This document shows, one piece after another, positions 21,662-34,299 of a stretch of DNA of 64,000 nucleotides. Position numbers and translations under genes: made by a program. How positions within the stretch are numbered: the stretch's first letter is position 1; the number at the start of each line of letters is the position of its first letter. The stretch is taken from NCBI RefSeq assembly GCF_034190915.1, contig NW_026947501.1, positions 1,426,001 to 1,490,000 of the forward strand. The letters run 5' to 3'. Under the pieces are notes generated by a model. That model was not told the DNA's origin. It worked only from the letters and a program-made list of their open reading frames with translations, and did no database searches. Source of the DNA: Cavia porcellus (lineage: Eukaryota > Chordata > Mammalia > Rodentia > Caviidae).

Positions 21662-23250
21662 AAGCTTAAGTTCAGGTTCATGGTTAGGGTTAAGGTTAGG
21701 TTTACGGTTAGATTTTAGGCTTTGGATTAGTGTTAGGTTTAGGATTAGGGTTATGATTAGATGTTAGCTTTTGTTTTAGGGTTAGAGTTATGGTTAGTGT
21801 TAGGGTTAGTGTTAGGCTTAGAGGTTATGGTGATGTTTAGGATTAGGGTTAGAGTTAAAGTTTAGGTTGAGGGTTAGGGTTAGTGGTAGGGTTCGTTTAG
21901 GGATATGCTAAGGGTTAGGTTTATTGTTAGTGGTAAGTTTTAGGCTTAGGGTTACTGCTAGGTTTAGCGGTAGGTTTAGAAGTTAGTGTTAGGGTTAGGG
22001 TTAGGGTTAGTGTGAGGGTTAGGGTTACGGTTAGAGTTAGGGTTATGTTTAGCGTTAGGCTTAGGCTTATTGTTAGGGTTAGGGTTACAATTAGGTTAGC
22101 TTTATTTTTAGGGTTAGGGTTTGCATTAGATTTAGTGTTAGTGTTAGGGTTAGGGTTAGGGTTAGGGTTAGGGGTTAGGTGTTAGCGATAGTGTTATGGG
22201 TTAGGGTTATTGTTAGGATTTGGGTTAGGATTACAGATAGAGTTAGGGTTATGGTTATGGTTAGAGGTTAGATTTACATTAAGGATAATGGTTTGGGTTA
22301 GGGTTAGGGTTTGGGTTAAATTTAGTTTTACGGTTAGTGTTTAGGCTTAGTGTTAGGGTAAGGGTTATGTTTAGGGTTAGGGTTAGGTTTAGGATTAGAA
22401 TTTAAGCTTATGGTTTGGTTTATGGTTAGGTTTAGTGTTAGGGTTAGGGTTAGGATTACGCTTAGTGTTAGGGTTATGATTAATGTGATGGTTAGGAGTT
22501 AGGTGTTAGTGAGTGGATTAGGGTTAGGCTTTGGGTTATGTTTAGGGTTAGGGTTACGATTAGGTTTAGGGTTAGGGTTAGGGTTAGTGTTAGGGTTAGG
22601 TTTAGTGTTAGTTTTAGAGTTAGGGTTAGGGTTAGATTTAGGTTTAGATGTTAGGTTTTAGCGATACGGTTAGAGTTTGTGTTAGGTTTATGGTTCGGTT
22701 AGGGTTTAGGTTTAGGGTTAGGGATAGTGTTAGGGTCAGGGTTAGTGTTTAGGCTTAGGTTTACTGTTCTGTTTAGGTTTAGAATTATTTTTAGTGTTCG
22801 AGTTAGAAGTTAGTTAACATTAGTGTTAGGATTAGGGTTAGGGTTAGGGTTAAGGTTATGCTGAGAGGTTAGCATTTGGTTTAGTTTTAGAGTTAGGGTT
22901 AGGGTTAGGGTTAGGCTTAGAGGTTATGGTTAGGATTAGGGTTAGTTTTACAGTTAGGGTTTAAGCTTAAGTTCAGGTTTATTGTTAGGGTTAATGTTAG
23001 GGTTATGGTTGGAGTTTAGGGTTATGATTAGGCTTAGGGGTATGGTTAAAATTATGGCTGGAGTTTAGCTTTTGTTTTAGGTTTAGAGTTAGGGTAAGTA
23101 TTAGGGTTAGTGTTAGGCTTAGAGGTTATGGTTATGGTTATGGTTATGGTTATGGTTATGGTTATGGTTAAAGCTTAGTTAAGGGTTATGTTTAGGGGTA
23201 GGATTAGGTTAGAGATATGCTAAGGGTTAGGATTAAGGTTAGTGGTTAGT
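21650..23250 (+). repeat. Higher-order copy 2 of 3
   Basis: Matches 17.1-18.85 kb over its whole length. The region near 23.12-23.31 kb differs by two pure GGTTAT runs not present in copies 1 or 3. It retains the GCGATAGTGTTATGGGTTAG word at 22185 and the closing GATATGCTAAGGGTTAGGAT word at about 23213. Confidence 0.87.
23124..23170 (+). repeat. Pure GGTTAT variant array
   Basis: Almost eight uninterrupted copies of GGTTAT (47 bases). The equivalent place in the other two higher-order copies (about 18.74 and 26.54 kb) has mixed variants, so this run expanded after the copies separated. Confidence 0.95.
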
Positions 23251-25639
23251 TTTAGTGTTAGGGTTAGGGTTAGGGTTATGGTTATGGTTATGGTTATGGT
23301 TATGGTTAGGTTTAGGGTTAGGTTTAGGGGCTTTGTGTTAGGGATAGCATTATGGGTTAGGGTTTGTGTTAGGTTTACGGTTAGAGTTAGGGTTATAGTT
23401 ATGGTTAGAGGTTAGCATTAGGTTTAGGTTTAGGGTTAGCATTAGGATTTGTTTCAGAGTTAAAGTTTAGGGTTAGCTTTAGCATTAAAATTAGAGTAAG
23501 GGTTAGTGTTAGGGTAAGTATTAGGTTTAGGGTTAGGGTTACGCGTTGTATTAGGGTTATGATTAAGGTTAGGGTTAGGAGTTATGTTTTAGGGATTGGG
23601 TTAGGTTTAGGCTGTGTGTTAGGGTTAGGGTTAGTGTTAGGTTTAGCGTTAGTTTTAGAGATAGGTTTAGGGTAAGTGTTAGGGGTTAGCTTTTAGGGAT
23701 TGGCTTAGGGTTATGGTTAGGATTATGGTTCAGTTTAGGGTTAGGGTTAGGGTTAGGGTTAGGGTTAGAGATAGTACTAGGCTTAGGGTTACGGTTTAGG
23801 TTTAGTTTTAGATTTAGGGTTAGGGTTAGATTTAGGTTTTGGATTAGGGTTAAGGTTAGTGTTAGGGTTAAAAGTTAGGTTTAGTGTTAGTGTTAGTGTT
23901 AGGGCTATGGTTAGAGGTTAGGGTTTGGTTTAGGGTTAGAGTTATTGTTAGGATTTGCGTTAGATTTAGTGTTAGGGCTAGTGTTAGGGTTATGGTTAAG
24001 GTTAGGGTTAGGTTAAGAGGTTAGTGTTACAGTTAGTGTTAGGGTAAGTGTGAGGGTTAGGTTTAGGTTTAGAGTTAGGGTTATGGTTAGGGTTAGGCTT
24101 AGGATTATGGTTAGATTTTGTGTTACCATTAGGTTAGCATTAGGGTTACGGTTAGGTTTAGGGTTTGGGTTAGATTTAGTGTTAGGTTTCAGGTTAGGGT
24201 TAGGTTAGGTTTTAAAGGTTGTGTTTTAGGGATAGGGTGATGGATTAGGGTTAGGGTTAGGGTTAGGGAGTTAGGCTGAGGGTTAGGGTTTGGGGTTCGG
24301 TGTTAGCGATATGGTTAGGGTTAGGGTTAGGTTTAGGGTTCAGTTCAAGCCTAGGGTTAGGGTTAGGGGTAGAATTAGGGTTAGGTTTATGGTTTAGGGT
24401 TAGGGTTTTGTTTAGTTTTAGGTTTAGTTTAATGGTTAGAGTTAGGGTTAGGTTTAGAAGATAGTTTTAGTGTTAGCCTTAGGTTTAGGTTTATGGTTAG
24501 AGGTTAGCGTTTGGATTAGAGTGCTAGATAGGGTTAGATTTAGTGTTAGTGTTAGACTTAGAGGTTATGGTTATGTTTAGGGTTAGTGTTAGGGTTAGGG
24601 TTAAAGCTTAGGTTCAGGTTTATATTTAGGGTTACAGTTAGGGTTACGGTTAGAGTTTAGGGTTAGGTTTAGTGTTATGGTTAGGGTTAGGCTTAAGGTT
24701 AGTGGTTAGCTTTTGGTTTAGGGTTAGAGTTATGGTTAGTGTTAGGGTTACTGTTAAGCTTAGAAGTTATGATTAGGGTTAGGGTTAGAGTTAAAGCTTA
24801 GGTTCAGTGTTAGGGTTAGGCTTATGATTAGGGTTAGGGATATGGTAATGGTTAGGATTAGGGTTACTGGTTAGTTTTAGGGTTAGTGTTATTGTTAGAG
24901 TTTGGGTTAGGTTTAGATGTTATTGTTAGTGTTAGTTTTAATGTTAGGGTTAGGTTTAGTGTGATGGTTATAGTTAGGTTTAGAGTTAGGGTTAGGTTTT
25001 AGGGTTAGGCTTAGGGTTATGGTTAGTGTTAAGGTTACAATTAGGTTAGTGTTAGGGTTAGGGGTAGGGTTAGGTTTAGGGTTAGGTTTCGGTTTAGCTT
25101 TAGGTTTAGGTTTAGATTTAGGGTTAGTGTTAGGATTAGAAGTTAATTTTAGTGTTAGTGTTAGCGCTAGGGTTAGGGATAGGGTTATGGTAAGAGGCTA
25201 GCATTTGGTTTAGGTTTAGAATTAGTGTTAGTGGTAGGGATAGGCTTAGAAGTTATGGTAATGGTTAGGGTTAGGGTTAAAGGTTAAGTTCAGGTTTACG
25301 TTTAGGGTTAAGGTTAAGGTTACGGTTAGAGTTTAGGGTTAGGATTAAGGTTAGGGTTAGGGTTTCGGTTAGAGGTTAGCTTTGGGTTTAGTGTTAGTGT
25401 AAGGGTTAGTGTTAGGGATAGTGTTAGGCTTAGCGTGTATGGTTATGGTTAGGGTTACCTTTAGGTTTAAAGGTTAGGTTGAAGGTTAGTATTAGGGGTA
25501 GGGTTCAGTTAGGGATATGCTAGGGGTTAGGATTAGGGCTAGTGGTTAATTTTAGGGTTAGGGTTATGGTTATGGTTAGGGTTAGGGTTAGCGATTAGTG
25601 TTAGGGTTAGTGTTAGGTTTAGTGTGAGGCTTAGGTGTT
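23251..25639 (+). repeat. Lineage A linker repeat
   Basis: No gene. It opens with a second short GGTTAT run (23274-23308, overlapping the block edge). It carries AAAGCTTAGGTTCAGG twice (about 24606 and 24795) and GGATATGCTAGGGGTTAGG at about 25513, the variant found at 11494 and 14848. The part at 25.2-25.55 kb follows the 11.2-11.5 kb block. Confidence 0.62.
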
Positions 25640-26660
25640 AGCGATAGTGTTATGGGTTAGGGTTATTGTTAGGATTTGGGTTTGGGTTATCAATAGAGTT
25701 AGGGTTATGGTTATGGTTAGAGGTTAGTGTTACATTTAGGATTATGGTTAGGGTTAGGGTTAGGGTTTGTGTTAAATTTAAAGGTTAGGATTAGGTTTAG
25801 TTTTATGGTTAGTGTTTAGCGTTAGTGTTAGTGTAAGGGTTAGCTTTAGGGTTAGGGTTAGGTTTATTATTAGAATTTACGCTTATGGTTCGGTTTATGG
25901 TTAGCATTAGTGTTAGGGTTAGGGTTAGGATTACGGTTACTGTTAGTATTATGATTAAGGTTATGGTTAGGCGTTAGGTGTTAGGGAGTGGGTTAGGGTT
26001 AGGCTTTGGGTTACGATTAGGGTTAGGGTTACGACTAGTTTTAGGGTTTGGGTTAGGTTTAGTGTTAGTTTTAGAGTTAGGGTTAGGGTTAGAGTTAGGT
26101 TTAGGGGTTAGGTGTTAGTGATAGGGTTAGAGTTTGTGTTAGATTTATGGTTCGGTTTAGGGTTAGGGTTAGGGTTAGGGTTAGTGTTTAGGCATAGGGT
26201 TAGGGTTCAGTTTAGGTTTAGGGTTATTGTTAGTGTTCGGGTTAGAAGTTAGTTAATGTTAGTGTTAGGGTTAGGGTTAGGGTTAAGGTTATGCTTAAAC
26301 GTTAGGATTTGGTTTAGGTTTAGAGTTAGGGTTAGGGTTTGGGTTAGGCTTAGAGGTTATGGTTAGGGTTAGGCTTTGTTTTACGGTTAGGGTTAAAGCA
26401 GGTTTATGGTTACGGTTAGAGTTTAGGGTTATGATTAAACTTAGGGGTAGGTTTAGGGTTATGGTTAGAGGTTAGCTTTGGTTTAGGGTTAGAGTTAGGG
26501 TAAGTGTTAGGGTTAGTGATAGACTTAGAGGTTATGGTTATGCTTAGGGTTATGGTTATGGTTAAAGCTTAGTTGAGGGTTATGGGTAGGGGTAGGATTA
26601 GGTTAGGGATATGCTAAGGGTTAGGATTAAGGTTAGTGGTTAGTTTTAGGGTTAGGGTTA
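25640..26660 (+). repeat. Higher-order copy 3 of 3 (shorter)
   Basis: It begins abruptly at GTGTTAGCGATAGTGTTATG (about 25636) without the left third of copies 1 and 2. It ends after the GATATGCTAAGGGTTAGGAT word near 26608. The sharp left edge against 14.8 kb-like sequence marks a recombination junction. Confidence 0.85.
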
Positions 26661-27551
26661 CAGTTAAGGTTAGGGTTAGGTTTAGAGGTTAGTGTTAGGG
26701 TTAAGGTTAGGGTTAGGGTTAGGGTTAGTGTGAGGGTTAGGGTTAGTGTTAGGGTTAGAGTTAGGTTTATGGATACGATTAGTTTTATGTTTATGGTTAT
26801 GTTTAGGTTTAGGGTTACAATTAGGTTAGAGTTAGGGTTAGGCTTAGGGTTAGGGTTTGCATTAGATTTAGTTGTAGGGTTATGGTTAGGCTTATGGTTA
26901 GGGTAGGGTTAGGTTTATGGTTAGGTTTAGGGGTTAATTTTTAGGGATAGGTTTATGAGTTTGGGTTAGTGTTAGGGTTAGGGTTAGTGTTACGGTTAGA
27001 GTAAGGGTTACGATTATGGTTTGAGGTTAGCGATAGGTTTAGGGTTAGGTTTAGGGTTAATGTTTGGGTTAGGATTAGAGTTAGGGTTAGGGTTAGGATT
27101 AGTGTTTTATGTTAGGGATTAGGGTTAGGGTTAGTGTTAGGGCTAGATGTTAGGGTTAGGGTTAGGGTTAGCATTAGGGTTATGGATAGTGTAATTTTTA
27201 GGATTAGGGTTAGGGTTATTTTTAGGGCTAGGTTTAGGGTTAGAGTTTAGTGTTAGGGTTAGGGTTAGTGTTAGGGTTTAGGTTAGGGTTAGAGTTAGTG
27301 TTACGGTTTGGGTTATGGTTAGGGTAAGTGTTAGGTTAAGGGTTACACTTATGGTTAAGTTTAGGCTTATGTTTCGGGTTAGGGTTAGGATTAGGGTTAG
27401 CGTTAGGTGTAAGGTTAGTTTTAGGGTTAGGGTTAGGGTTTGGGTTCAGGTTAGGGTTAGTTTTAGGGCTAGGTTCAGAATTTAGGTTTAGGGTTAGGGT
27501 TAGGGTTAGGTTTACGGTTTGTGTTAGGTTTAGGTTTAGGGTTAGGTTTAG
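26661..27551 (+). repeat. Transition from lineage A to lineage B
   Basis: No gene. The last A-lineage word before the middle of the window, TTTGCATTAGATTTAG, is near 26857. From about 27.1 kb A words are gone and the text becomes B-like. The boundary cannot be placed to better than a few hundred bases by eye. Confidence 0.6.
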
Positions 27552-30163
27552 GTTTTAGGGTTATGGGTTACGTGTTAGTGATAGGGTTAGGGTTAGGCTT
27601 CAGGATATATTTAGGGTTAGGGTTCTGATTAGGTTTAGTGTTAGGGTTAGGGTTAAGGTTAGGGTTATCATTAGTTTTAGGGGTAGGGTTAGCCTTAGGG
27701 TTAGGATTACGTGTTAAGGGTTAGGTGTTACGATTAGAGTTAGAGTTATGGTTAGTGTTTTGTTAAGGGTTACATTTAGGGATAGAAGTTAGGTTTAGGG
27801 TTAGGGTTAGAGATGGAGTTAGGTTAGGGTTATGGCTAGGATTAGGGTTTTATTTAAGCGTTAGAATTATGGTTAGTGTTAGGGTCAGGTTTAGGGTTAG
27901 AGGTTATATTTAGGTTTAGGGTTAGAAGTTAGGTTTTGGGTTACGGTTAGGTTTAGGTTTAGGGTAAGGGTTAGGATAAGAAGTTACAGTTAGCGATAGG
28001 GTTAGGGATACAGCTAGGATTACAGTTAGGGTTAGGGTTAGGGTTAGGGTTAGGGTTAGGGTTAGGGTTAGAGGTTAGGTTTATGGAGATGGTTAGGATT
28101 AGCCTAAGGGTTACTTTTAGTGTTAGGATTATGATTAGGTTTAGAGTTAGGATTAGAGTTATTGTTAGGCTTACAGTTAGGGTTAGGTTTAGGGCTAGGG
28201 TTAGGGTTAGTTTTAGGGGTAGAGTTATGGTTTAGGGTTAGCCTTACTCCTAGTTTTAGGGATGGGTTTGGGTTATGTTTAGAGGTTATTGTTATGTTTA
28301 GTGTTAGGGTTAGGTTTAAGGTTGGGGTTAGGGTTAGGGTTAGGCTTAGAGGTTAGGGTTAGGTTTGGGGTTAAGGTTACCATTAGAGTTTAGTGTTAAG
28401 GTTAGTTTTAGGGTTAGCATCAGGATTTTGGTTAGGATTAGGGTTAGGTTTAGGGTTAGGGTTAGGGTTAGGGTTAAGGATTGGGTAATTTTCAGGATTA
28501 GGGTTAACAGTTAGGTTTTACTGTGAGACTTAGGGTTAGTGTTAGGGTTAGGTTTAGTGTTTAGGATTAGTCTTAGTGCTATTCTTCAGGGTAGGGTTAT
28601 GGTTACATTTACAGGTTAGCATTAAGTTTAGTGTTAGGGTTAGGCTTAAGCATTGGGTTAGGGTTAGGTTTAGGCTTGGATGTTAGTGTTAGGGTTAGTG
28701 TTAAATCTTCATTTTAGTGTTAGGTTTAGAGATAAGGTTACGGTTAGAGTTTAGTGTTAGGGTTAGTTTTAGGGTTAGCTTTAGGATTAGGGTTAGGATT
28801 AGGGTTAGGTTTTGTGTTAGATTTAGGGTTAGGGATAGGGTAAGGTTCAGGATTAGGGTTTAAGTTTAGGTTTTAGGCTTCGGGTTGGGTTATTTTTAGG
28901 GTTACGTTTAGCTTTAGAGATTAGTGTTAGGGTTAGAGTTAGGGTTAGTGTTAGTGTTAGGGTTAGGGTTAGCATTAGGTATAGATGTTACTGTTAGCTT
29001 GAGCTTCGGGTTAGGGTTAGCTAAGTTTTAGGGTTAGGCGTAGAGGTTAGTGTTAGGGTTAGGGTTAAGGTTAAAGCTTCTTTTTAGGGTTCTGGTTAGG
29101 GTCAGGGTTAGGGTTAGGCTTAGAGTTTAGTGTTAGGATTAGTTGTAGAGTTAGCATTAGTATTAGAGTTAGGATTAGGGTTAGGGTTAGGTTTATGGTA
29201 GGCTTAGTGTTAGGGATAGGGTAAGCTTTAAGATTAGATTTAAAGTTTAGTGTTTATGTTTATGGTTAGGGTGATCTTTAGGGTTAGGGTTAGGTTTAGA
29301 GTTTAGTGATAGTGTTAGGGTTAGGGATAGGGTTAGTGTTAGGATTTAGTTTTGGGTTAGAGTTAGGTTTAGGTTTAGTGTTATTGTCAGTGTTAGGGTT
29401 AGGGTTAATGTTAGGGTTAGTGTTATGGTTAGGGTTAGGTTAGGATTAGGATTAGGGTTAAAGCTTCGTTTTAGGGTTATTGTTAGGGTTAGGGTTACAG
29501 TTAGAGTTTAGTGTTAGGGTTACTGTTAGAGTTAGCATTAGGATTAGGGTTAGGTTCAGGGTTAGGGTTAGTGTTAGGGTTAGGGTTAGGTTTAGGGATA
29601 GTGTAAGGTTTAGGATTTGGGTTAAATTTTAGGCTTTAGTGTTAGGATTAGGGTTATTTTTAGGGTTAGGTTTAGGGTTAGAGTTTAGTGTTAGTGTTAG
29701 TGTTAGAGTTAGGGTTAGTGTTAGGGTTTAAGTTAGGGTTAGAGTTAGTGTTAGGGTTAGGGTTTAGGGTTATGGTTAGGTTAAGTTTTAGGGTTAGGGT
29801 TACAGTTAGGGTTAAGTTTAGGATTTGGTTTCGGGTTAGGTTTAGGTTTAGGGGTTAGGTGTTAGGAATAGGGTAGGGTTAGGCTTTGGGTTTTAGTTAG
29901 GATTAGGGTTATGATTAGGTAAGATTTAGGGTAAGTGTTAGGGTTAAGGTTAGGGTGAGGGTGAGGGTTGGGATAGGGTTAGGGTTAGCGTTATCTGTAA
30001 TGCTAGTTTTAGGGTTAGGATTAAGGTTCAGTTTAGGATTAGTGTTAGGGTTAGGTTCAGAATTTAGGTTAAGGTTTTTGGTTAGGGTTAGGTTTAGGGT
30101 TAGGATTAGGGTTAGGGTTAGTGTTACAGTTAGCTTTAGGTTTAGGTTTAGGGTTAGGGTTAG
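27552..30163 (+). repeat. Lineage B higher-order unit 1 (about 2.6 kb)
   Basis: The unit is defined by ordered words: GTTTTAGGGTTATGGGTTA (27552), GGCTTCAGGATATATTTAGG (about 27598), GAAGTTACAGTTAGCG, GAGATGGTTAGGATTAGCC (28086), AAGCTTCTTTTTAGGG (about 29074), AAGCTTCGTTTTAGGG (about 29461). The next unit starts 2612 bases later. It contains a pure TTAGGG run at 28025-28071. Confidence 0.85.
28025..28071 (+). repeat. Near-perfect TTAGGG run (about 8 units)
   Basis: About 47 bases of canonical repeat, among the longest in the window. It lies just upstream of the GAGATGGTTAG word. A similar run lies just downstream of that word in unit 2 (30718-30764) and in the 41.4 kb copy (41438-41483). 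Confidence 0.95.
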
Positions 30164-32875
30164 GTTTTAGGGTTATAGGTTAGGTGTTAGGGATAGGTTT
30201 ATGGTTAGGCTTCAGGATACGTTTAGGGTTAGGGTTACGATTAGATTTAGTCTTAGGTGTAGGGTTAAAGTTAGGGTTATTTTAATTTTAGGTTTAGGTT
30301 GAGCCTTAGTGTTAGGGTTAGGCATTATGTGTTCGGTGTTGCGATTAGAGTTACGGTTACATTTAGAGTTATATTTAGGGTTACGGTTAGGGTTCTAATT
30401 TAGGATTAGGGTTAGGGTTAGGGATGGAGTTAGGTTTAGGGTTAGCATTAGGGTTTTCTGTTAGGTGTTAGGATTAGGGTTAGTGTTCGGGTCGGCGTTA
30501 GGGTTAGAGGTTATATTTAGGGTTAGGGTTAGAGGTTAGGTTTTGGGTTAGGGTTAGGTTTAGGGTTAGATTTAGGATTAGAAGTTACAGTTAGAATTAG
30601 GGATAGGGATACAGTTAGGATTACGGTTAGGGTTAGGGTTAGGGGTTTTGTTTTAGGGAGATGGTTAGCATTAGGCTAAGGGTTACGTTTAGGGTTATGG
30701 TTATGATTAGGTTTAGAGTTAGGGTTAGGGTTAGGGTTAGGGTTAGGGTTAGGGTTAGGGTTAGAGTTAGTGTTAGTTTTATGCGTAGGGTTAGGGTTTA
30801 GGGTTAGCCTTAGTGCTAGTTTTAGGGATGGTTTAGGGTTATGTTTAGAGTTTAGCTTTAAGTTTAGTGTTAGGTTTAGGTTAAGGTTAGGGTTAAGCTT
30901 AGAGTTTAGGGTTAGGGTTAGTTTTAGGGTTAGCATTAGGATTAGGGATAGGTTTAGGGTTAGGGTTAGGGTTATGCTTATAGGTTAGGGTTAGGATTAG
31001 GGTTAGAGTTAGGGTTACGGTTAAAGCTTCATTTTAGGGTTATTGTTAGGGTTAGGGTTACAGTTAGCATTTACTGTTAGGGTTAGCGTTAGGGTTAGCA
31101 TTAGGATTAGGGTTAGGATTAGGGTTAGGGTTAGGTTTAGGGTTAGGGTTAAGGTTAGGGTTAAGTTTAGGATTAGAGTTAGTGTTTGGGTTACGGTTTA
31201 GCATTAGGATTATGGTTAGGATTAGGCTTAGGGTTAGGGTTAGGTTTGCGGATAGGGTAATTTTCAGGATTAGGGTTAAACGTTAGGGTTTAGGGTTAGA
31301 CTTAGGGTTAGTGTTAGGCTTAGCTTTAGGGTTTAGGGTTAGCCTTAGTGCTATTGTTAATGGTGGGTTACAGTTACGTTTAGAGGTTAGTGTTAAGTTT
31401 AGTGTTATGGTTAGTGTTAAGGTTAGGGTTAGGGTTAGGCTTAAATGTTAGGGTTAGGGTTAGTGTTAATTCTCCATTTTAGTGTTAGGTTTAGAGTTAT
31501 GGTTATGGTAAGAGTTTAGTGTTAGGGTTAGCTTTAGGGTTAGTTTTAGGTTTTAGGTTTAGGGTTAGGTTTAGATTTTGTGTTAGGTTTAGCGTTAGGG
31601 ATATGGTAAGGTTCAGGATTAGGCTTAAATGTTAGGGTTTAGGGTTAGGATTGGGTTATTTTTAGGGTTATGTTTAGGTTTAGAGTTTAGTGTTAGGGTT
31701 AGAGTTAGGGTTAGTGTTAGTGTTAGGGGTAGAGTTAGCATTATGTAAAGATGTTAGCGTTATGTTTAGTTTCGGTTTAGGGTTAGGTAAGTGTTAGGGT
31801 TATGCTTAGAGGTTAGTGTTAGTGTTAGGGTTAAGGTTAAACTTTATTTTGGATTCTGGTTAGGGTTAGGGTTAGGGTTACTGTTAGAGTTTAGTGTTAG
31901 GGTTATTGTTAGAGTTAGCATTAGTATTGGGTTAGGATTAGGGTTAGGGTTAGGTTTAGGTCAGGCTTAGTGTTAGGGATAGGGTAAGCTTAAAGATTAG
32001 ATTTAAAGATTTGTGTTTATGTTTAGGGTTAAGGTTATCTTTAGGGTTAGGGTTAGGTTTAGAGTTTAGTGTTATGGTTAGGTTTTTGAATAGGGTTAGT
32101 GTTAGGATTTAAGTTTGGGTTAGATTTAGGTTTAGGTTTAGTGTTACTGTCAGTGTTAGGGTTAGTGTTAGGTTTAGTGTTATGGTTAGTGTTTCGGTTA
32201 GGGTTAGGTTTAAGGTTATGATTAGGGTTAAAGCTTTGTTTTAGGGTTATTTTTAGGGTTAGGGTTACGGTTAGAGTTTAGTGTTAGTGTTAGGGTTAGC
32301 ATTAGGATTAGTGTTAGGATTAGGGTTAGGTTCAGGGTTAGTTTTAGGTTTAGGGTTAGGTTTAGGGATAGTGTAAGGTTTCGGATTCGGGTTAAGGTTT
32401 AGGGTTTAGGGTTAGGGTTAGGGTTATTTTTAGGGTTAGGTTTAGGGTTAGAGTTTAGTGTTAGGGTTAGGGTTAGTGTTAGGGTCTAGGTAGGGGTTAG
32501 AGTTAGTATTAGGGTTAGGGTTATGGTTAGGTTATTAGGTTTAGGGTTACGGTTAGGGTTAAACTTAGATTTAGGCTTCATTTTAGGTTTAGGTTTAGTC
32601 GTTAGGTGTTAGGAATAGGCTTAGGTTTAGGCTTTGGGTTATGATTAGGATTAGGGTTATGGTTAGGTTAGTTTTAGGGTAAGGGTTAGTGTTAAGTTTA
32701 GGGTTAGGTTTAGGTTTTGGGTTAGGGTTATGTTTAGTGTTAGGTGTAGGGTTAGTTTTAGGGTTAGGGTTAGGTTTCACATTAGGGTTAGTGATAGTGT
32801 TAGGTTCAGATTTTAGGTTTAGGGTTAGGATTAGGGTTTTGGTTAGCGTTAGGTTTAGGGTTAGCATTAGGGTTA
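30164..32875 (+). repeat. Lineage B higher-order unit 2 (about 2.7 kb)
   Basis: Repeats the unit 1 word order: GTTTTAGGGTTATAGG (30164), GGCTTCAGGATACGTTTAGG, GAAGTTACAGTTAG (about 30584), GAGATGGTTAGCATTAGG (30658), AAGCTTCATTTTAGGG (about 31025), AAGCTTTGTTTTAGGG (about 32230). The start of the next unit is 2712 bases on. Compared with unit 1 it has about 100 bases of net insertion. Confidence 0.85.
30718..30764 (+). repeat. Near-perfect TTAGGG run (about 8 units)
   Basis: About 47 bases of canonical repeat inside lineage B unit 2, with enough consecutive G3 tracts for G-quadruplex folding. Confidence 0.95.
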
Positions 32876-33900
32876 GGTTTTAGGGTTATGGGTTAGGTTA
32901 TAGGGGTAGGGTTAGGGTTAGTCTTCAGGATACATTTAGGGTTAGGGTTACGTTTAGATTTAGTGTTAGGTGTAGGGTTAAGGTTAGGGTTATTGTTAAT
33001 TTTCGGGTTAGGTTGAGCCTTAAAGTTAGGGTTAGGTGTTAAGTGTTAGGTGTTACGATTAGAGTTAGGGTTACGTTTAGGGTTATGTTTAGGGTTATGG
33101 TTAGGGTTCGAATTTAGGATTAGGGTTAGGGTTATGGATGGAGTTAGGTTTAGGGTTAGGATTAGGGGTTTGTGTTAGGCGTTAGGATTAGGGTTAGTGT
33201 TCGGGTCAGTGATAGGTTTAGAGGTTATATTTAGGGTTAGGGTTAGATGTTAGGGTTTGGGTTAGGGTTAGGTTTAGGGTTAGGCTTAGGTTTTGAAGTT
33301 ACAGTTAGCATTAGGGTTAGGGATACAGTTAGGATTATGGTTAGGGTTAGGGTTAGGGGTTAGTTTTTAGTGAGATGGTTAGGATTAGGCTAAGGGTTAC
33401 ATTTAGGGTTATGGTTATGATTAAGTTTAGAGTTAGGGTTAGGGTTAGGGTTAGGGTTAAGGTTAGGGTTAGGGTTAGGGTTAGTTTTAGGCGTAGGGTT
33501 AGGGTTTGGGGTTAGCCTTAGTGTTAGTGTTAGGGATGGGTTAGGATTATGTTTTGAGTTTAGCATTAAGTTTATTGTTAGGGTTATGGTTAAGGTTAGG
33601 GTTAGGGTTAGGCTTAGGCTTAGAAGTTAGGGTTAGGGTTAAGGTTAGTGTTACAGTTAGAGCTTAGTGTTAGGGTTAGTTTTAAGGTTAGCATTAGGAT
33701 TACTGTTAGGATTAGGGTGAGGGTTAAGGTTAGGCTTATAGCTTAGGATTAGGGTTAGGGTTAGAGTTAGGGTTACGGTTTAGCTTCGTTTAGGATTATT
33801 GTTAGGTTTAGGGTTATGGTTAGAGTTTAGTGTTATGGTTAGTGTTAGGGTTAGCATTAGGATTAGGTTTAGGATTAGGGTTATGGTTAGCATTAGGTTT
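32876..33900 (+). repeat. Lineage B higher-order unit 3, truncated
   Basis: It opens with GTTTTAGGGTTATGGGTTAGG (32876) and keeps the order to GAGATGGTTAGGATTAGGC (33372) and an AGCTTCGTTTAGG word near 33782. It then runs into the 33.9-37.9 kb block instead of completing the 2.7 kb unit. Confidence 0.8.
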
Positions 33901-33949
33901 AGGGTTAGGGTTAAGATTAGGGTTAGGTTTAGGGTTAGGGTTAGGGTTT

Positions 33950-34260
33950 GGGTTATGGTTAGAGTTTAGTGTTAGTTTTAGTGTTAGGGTTAGTGTTAGG
34001 ATTAGGGTGGTTAGCGTTAGGGTTAGGGTTAGTGTTAGGTTTAGTTTTAGGGGTAGTGTTAGTGTTAGAGTTAGGTAGTTTAGTGTTAGGGCTTAGATGT
34101 TAGGGATAGTGTTCGGATGTGTGTTAGGGTGATGGTTAGGTTTAATGTTATGGTTAGGGTTAGGGATAATGTTAGTGTTAGGGTTAGGGTTTAGCGTTAG
34201 AGTTAGCTCTAGGGGTGGCTTTAGGGTTAGGGTTAGGGTTAGGGTTATTGTTAGGTGTAG
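33950..34260 (+). repeat. Sub-duplication copy 1 (partner 35.62-35.93 kb)
   Basis: Shared order: GTTAGAGTTTAGTGTTAG, TTAGGATTAGGGTG, TTTTAGGGGTAGTG-like word, GGGATAGTGTTCGGAT, GGTTTAATGTTATGG, TAGGGATAATG or TAGGGATGATG. The offset is about 1666. Confidence 0.8.
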
Positions 34261-34299
34261 AGTTAGGGTTTGGATTAGTGTTTTGTTTTAGGGCTTATG

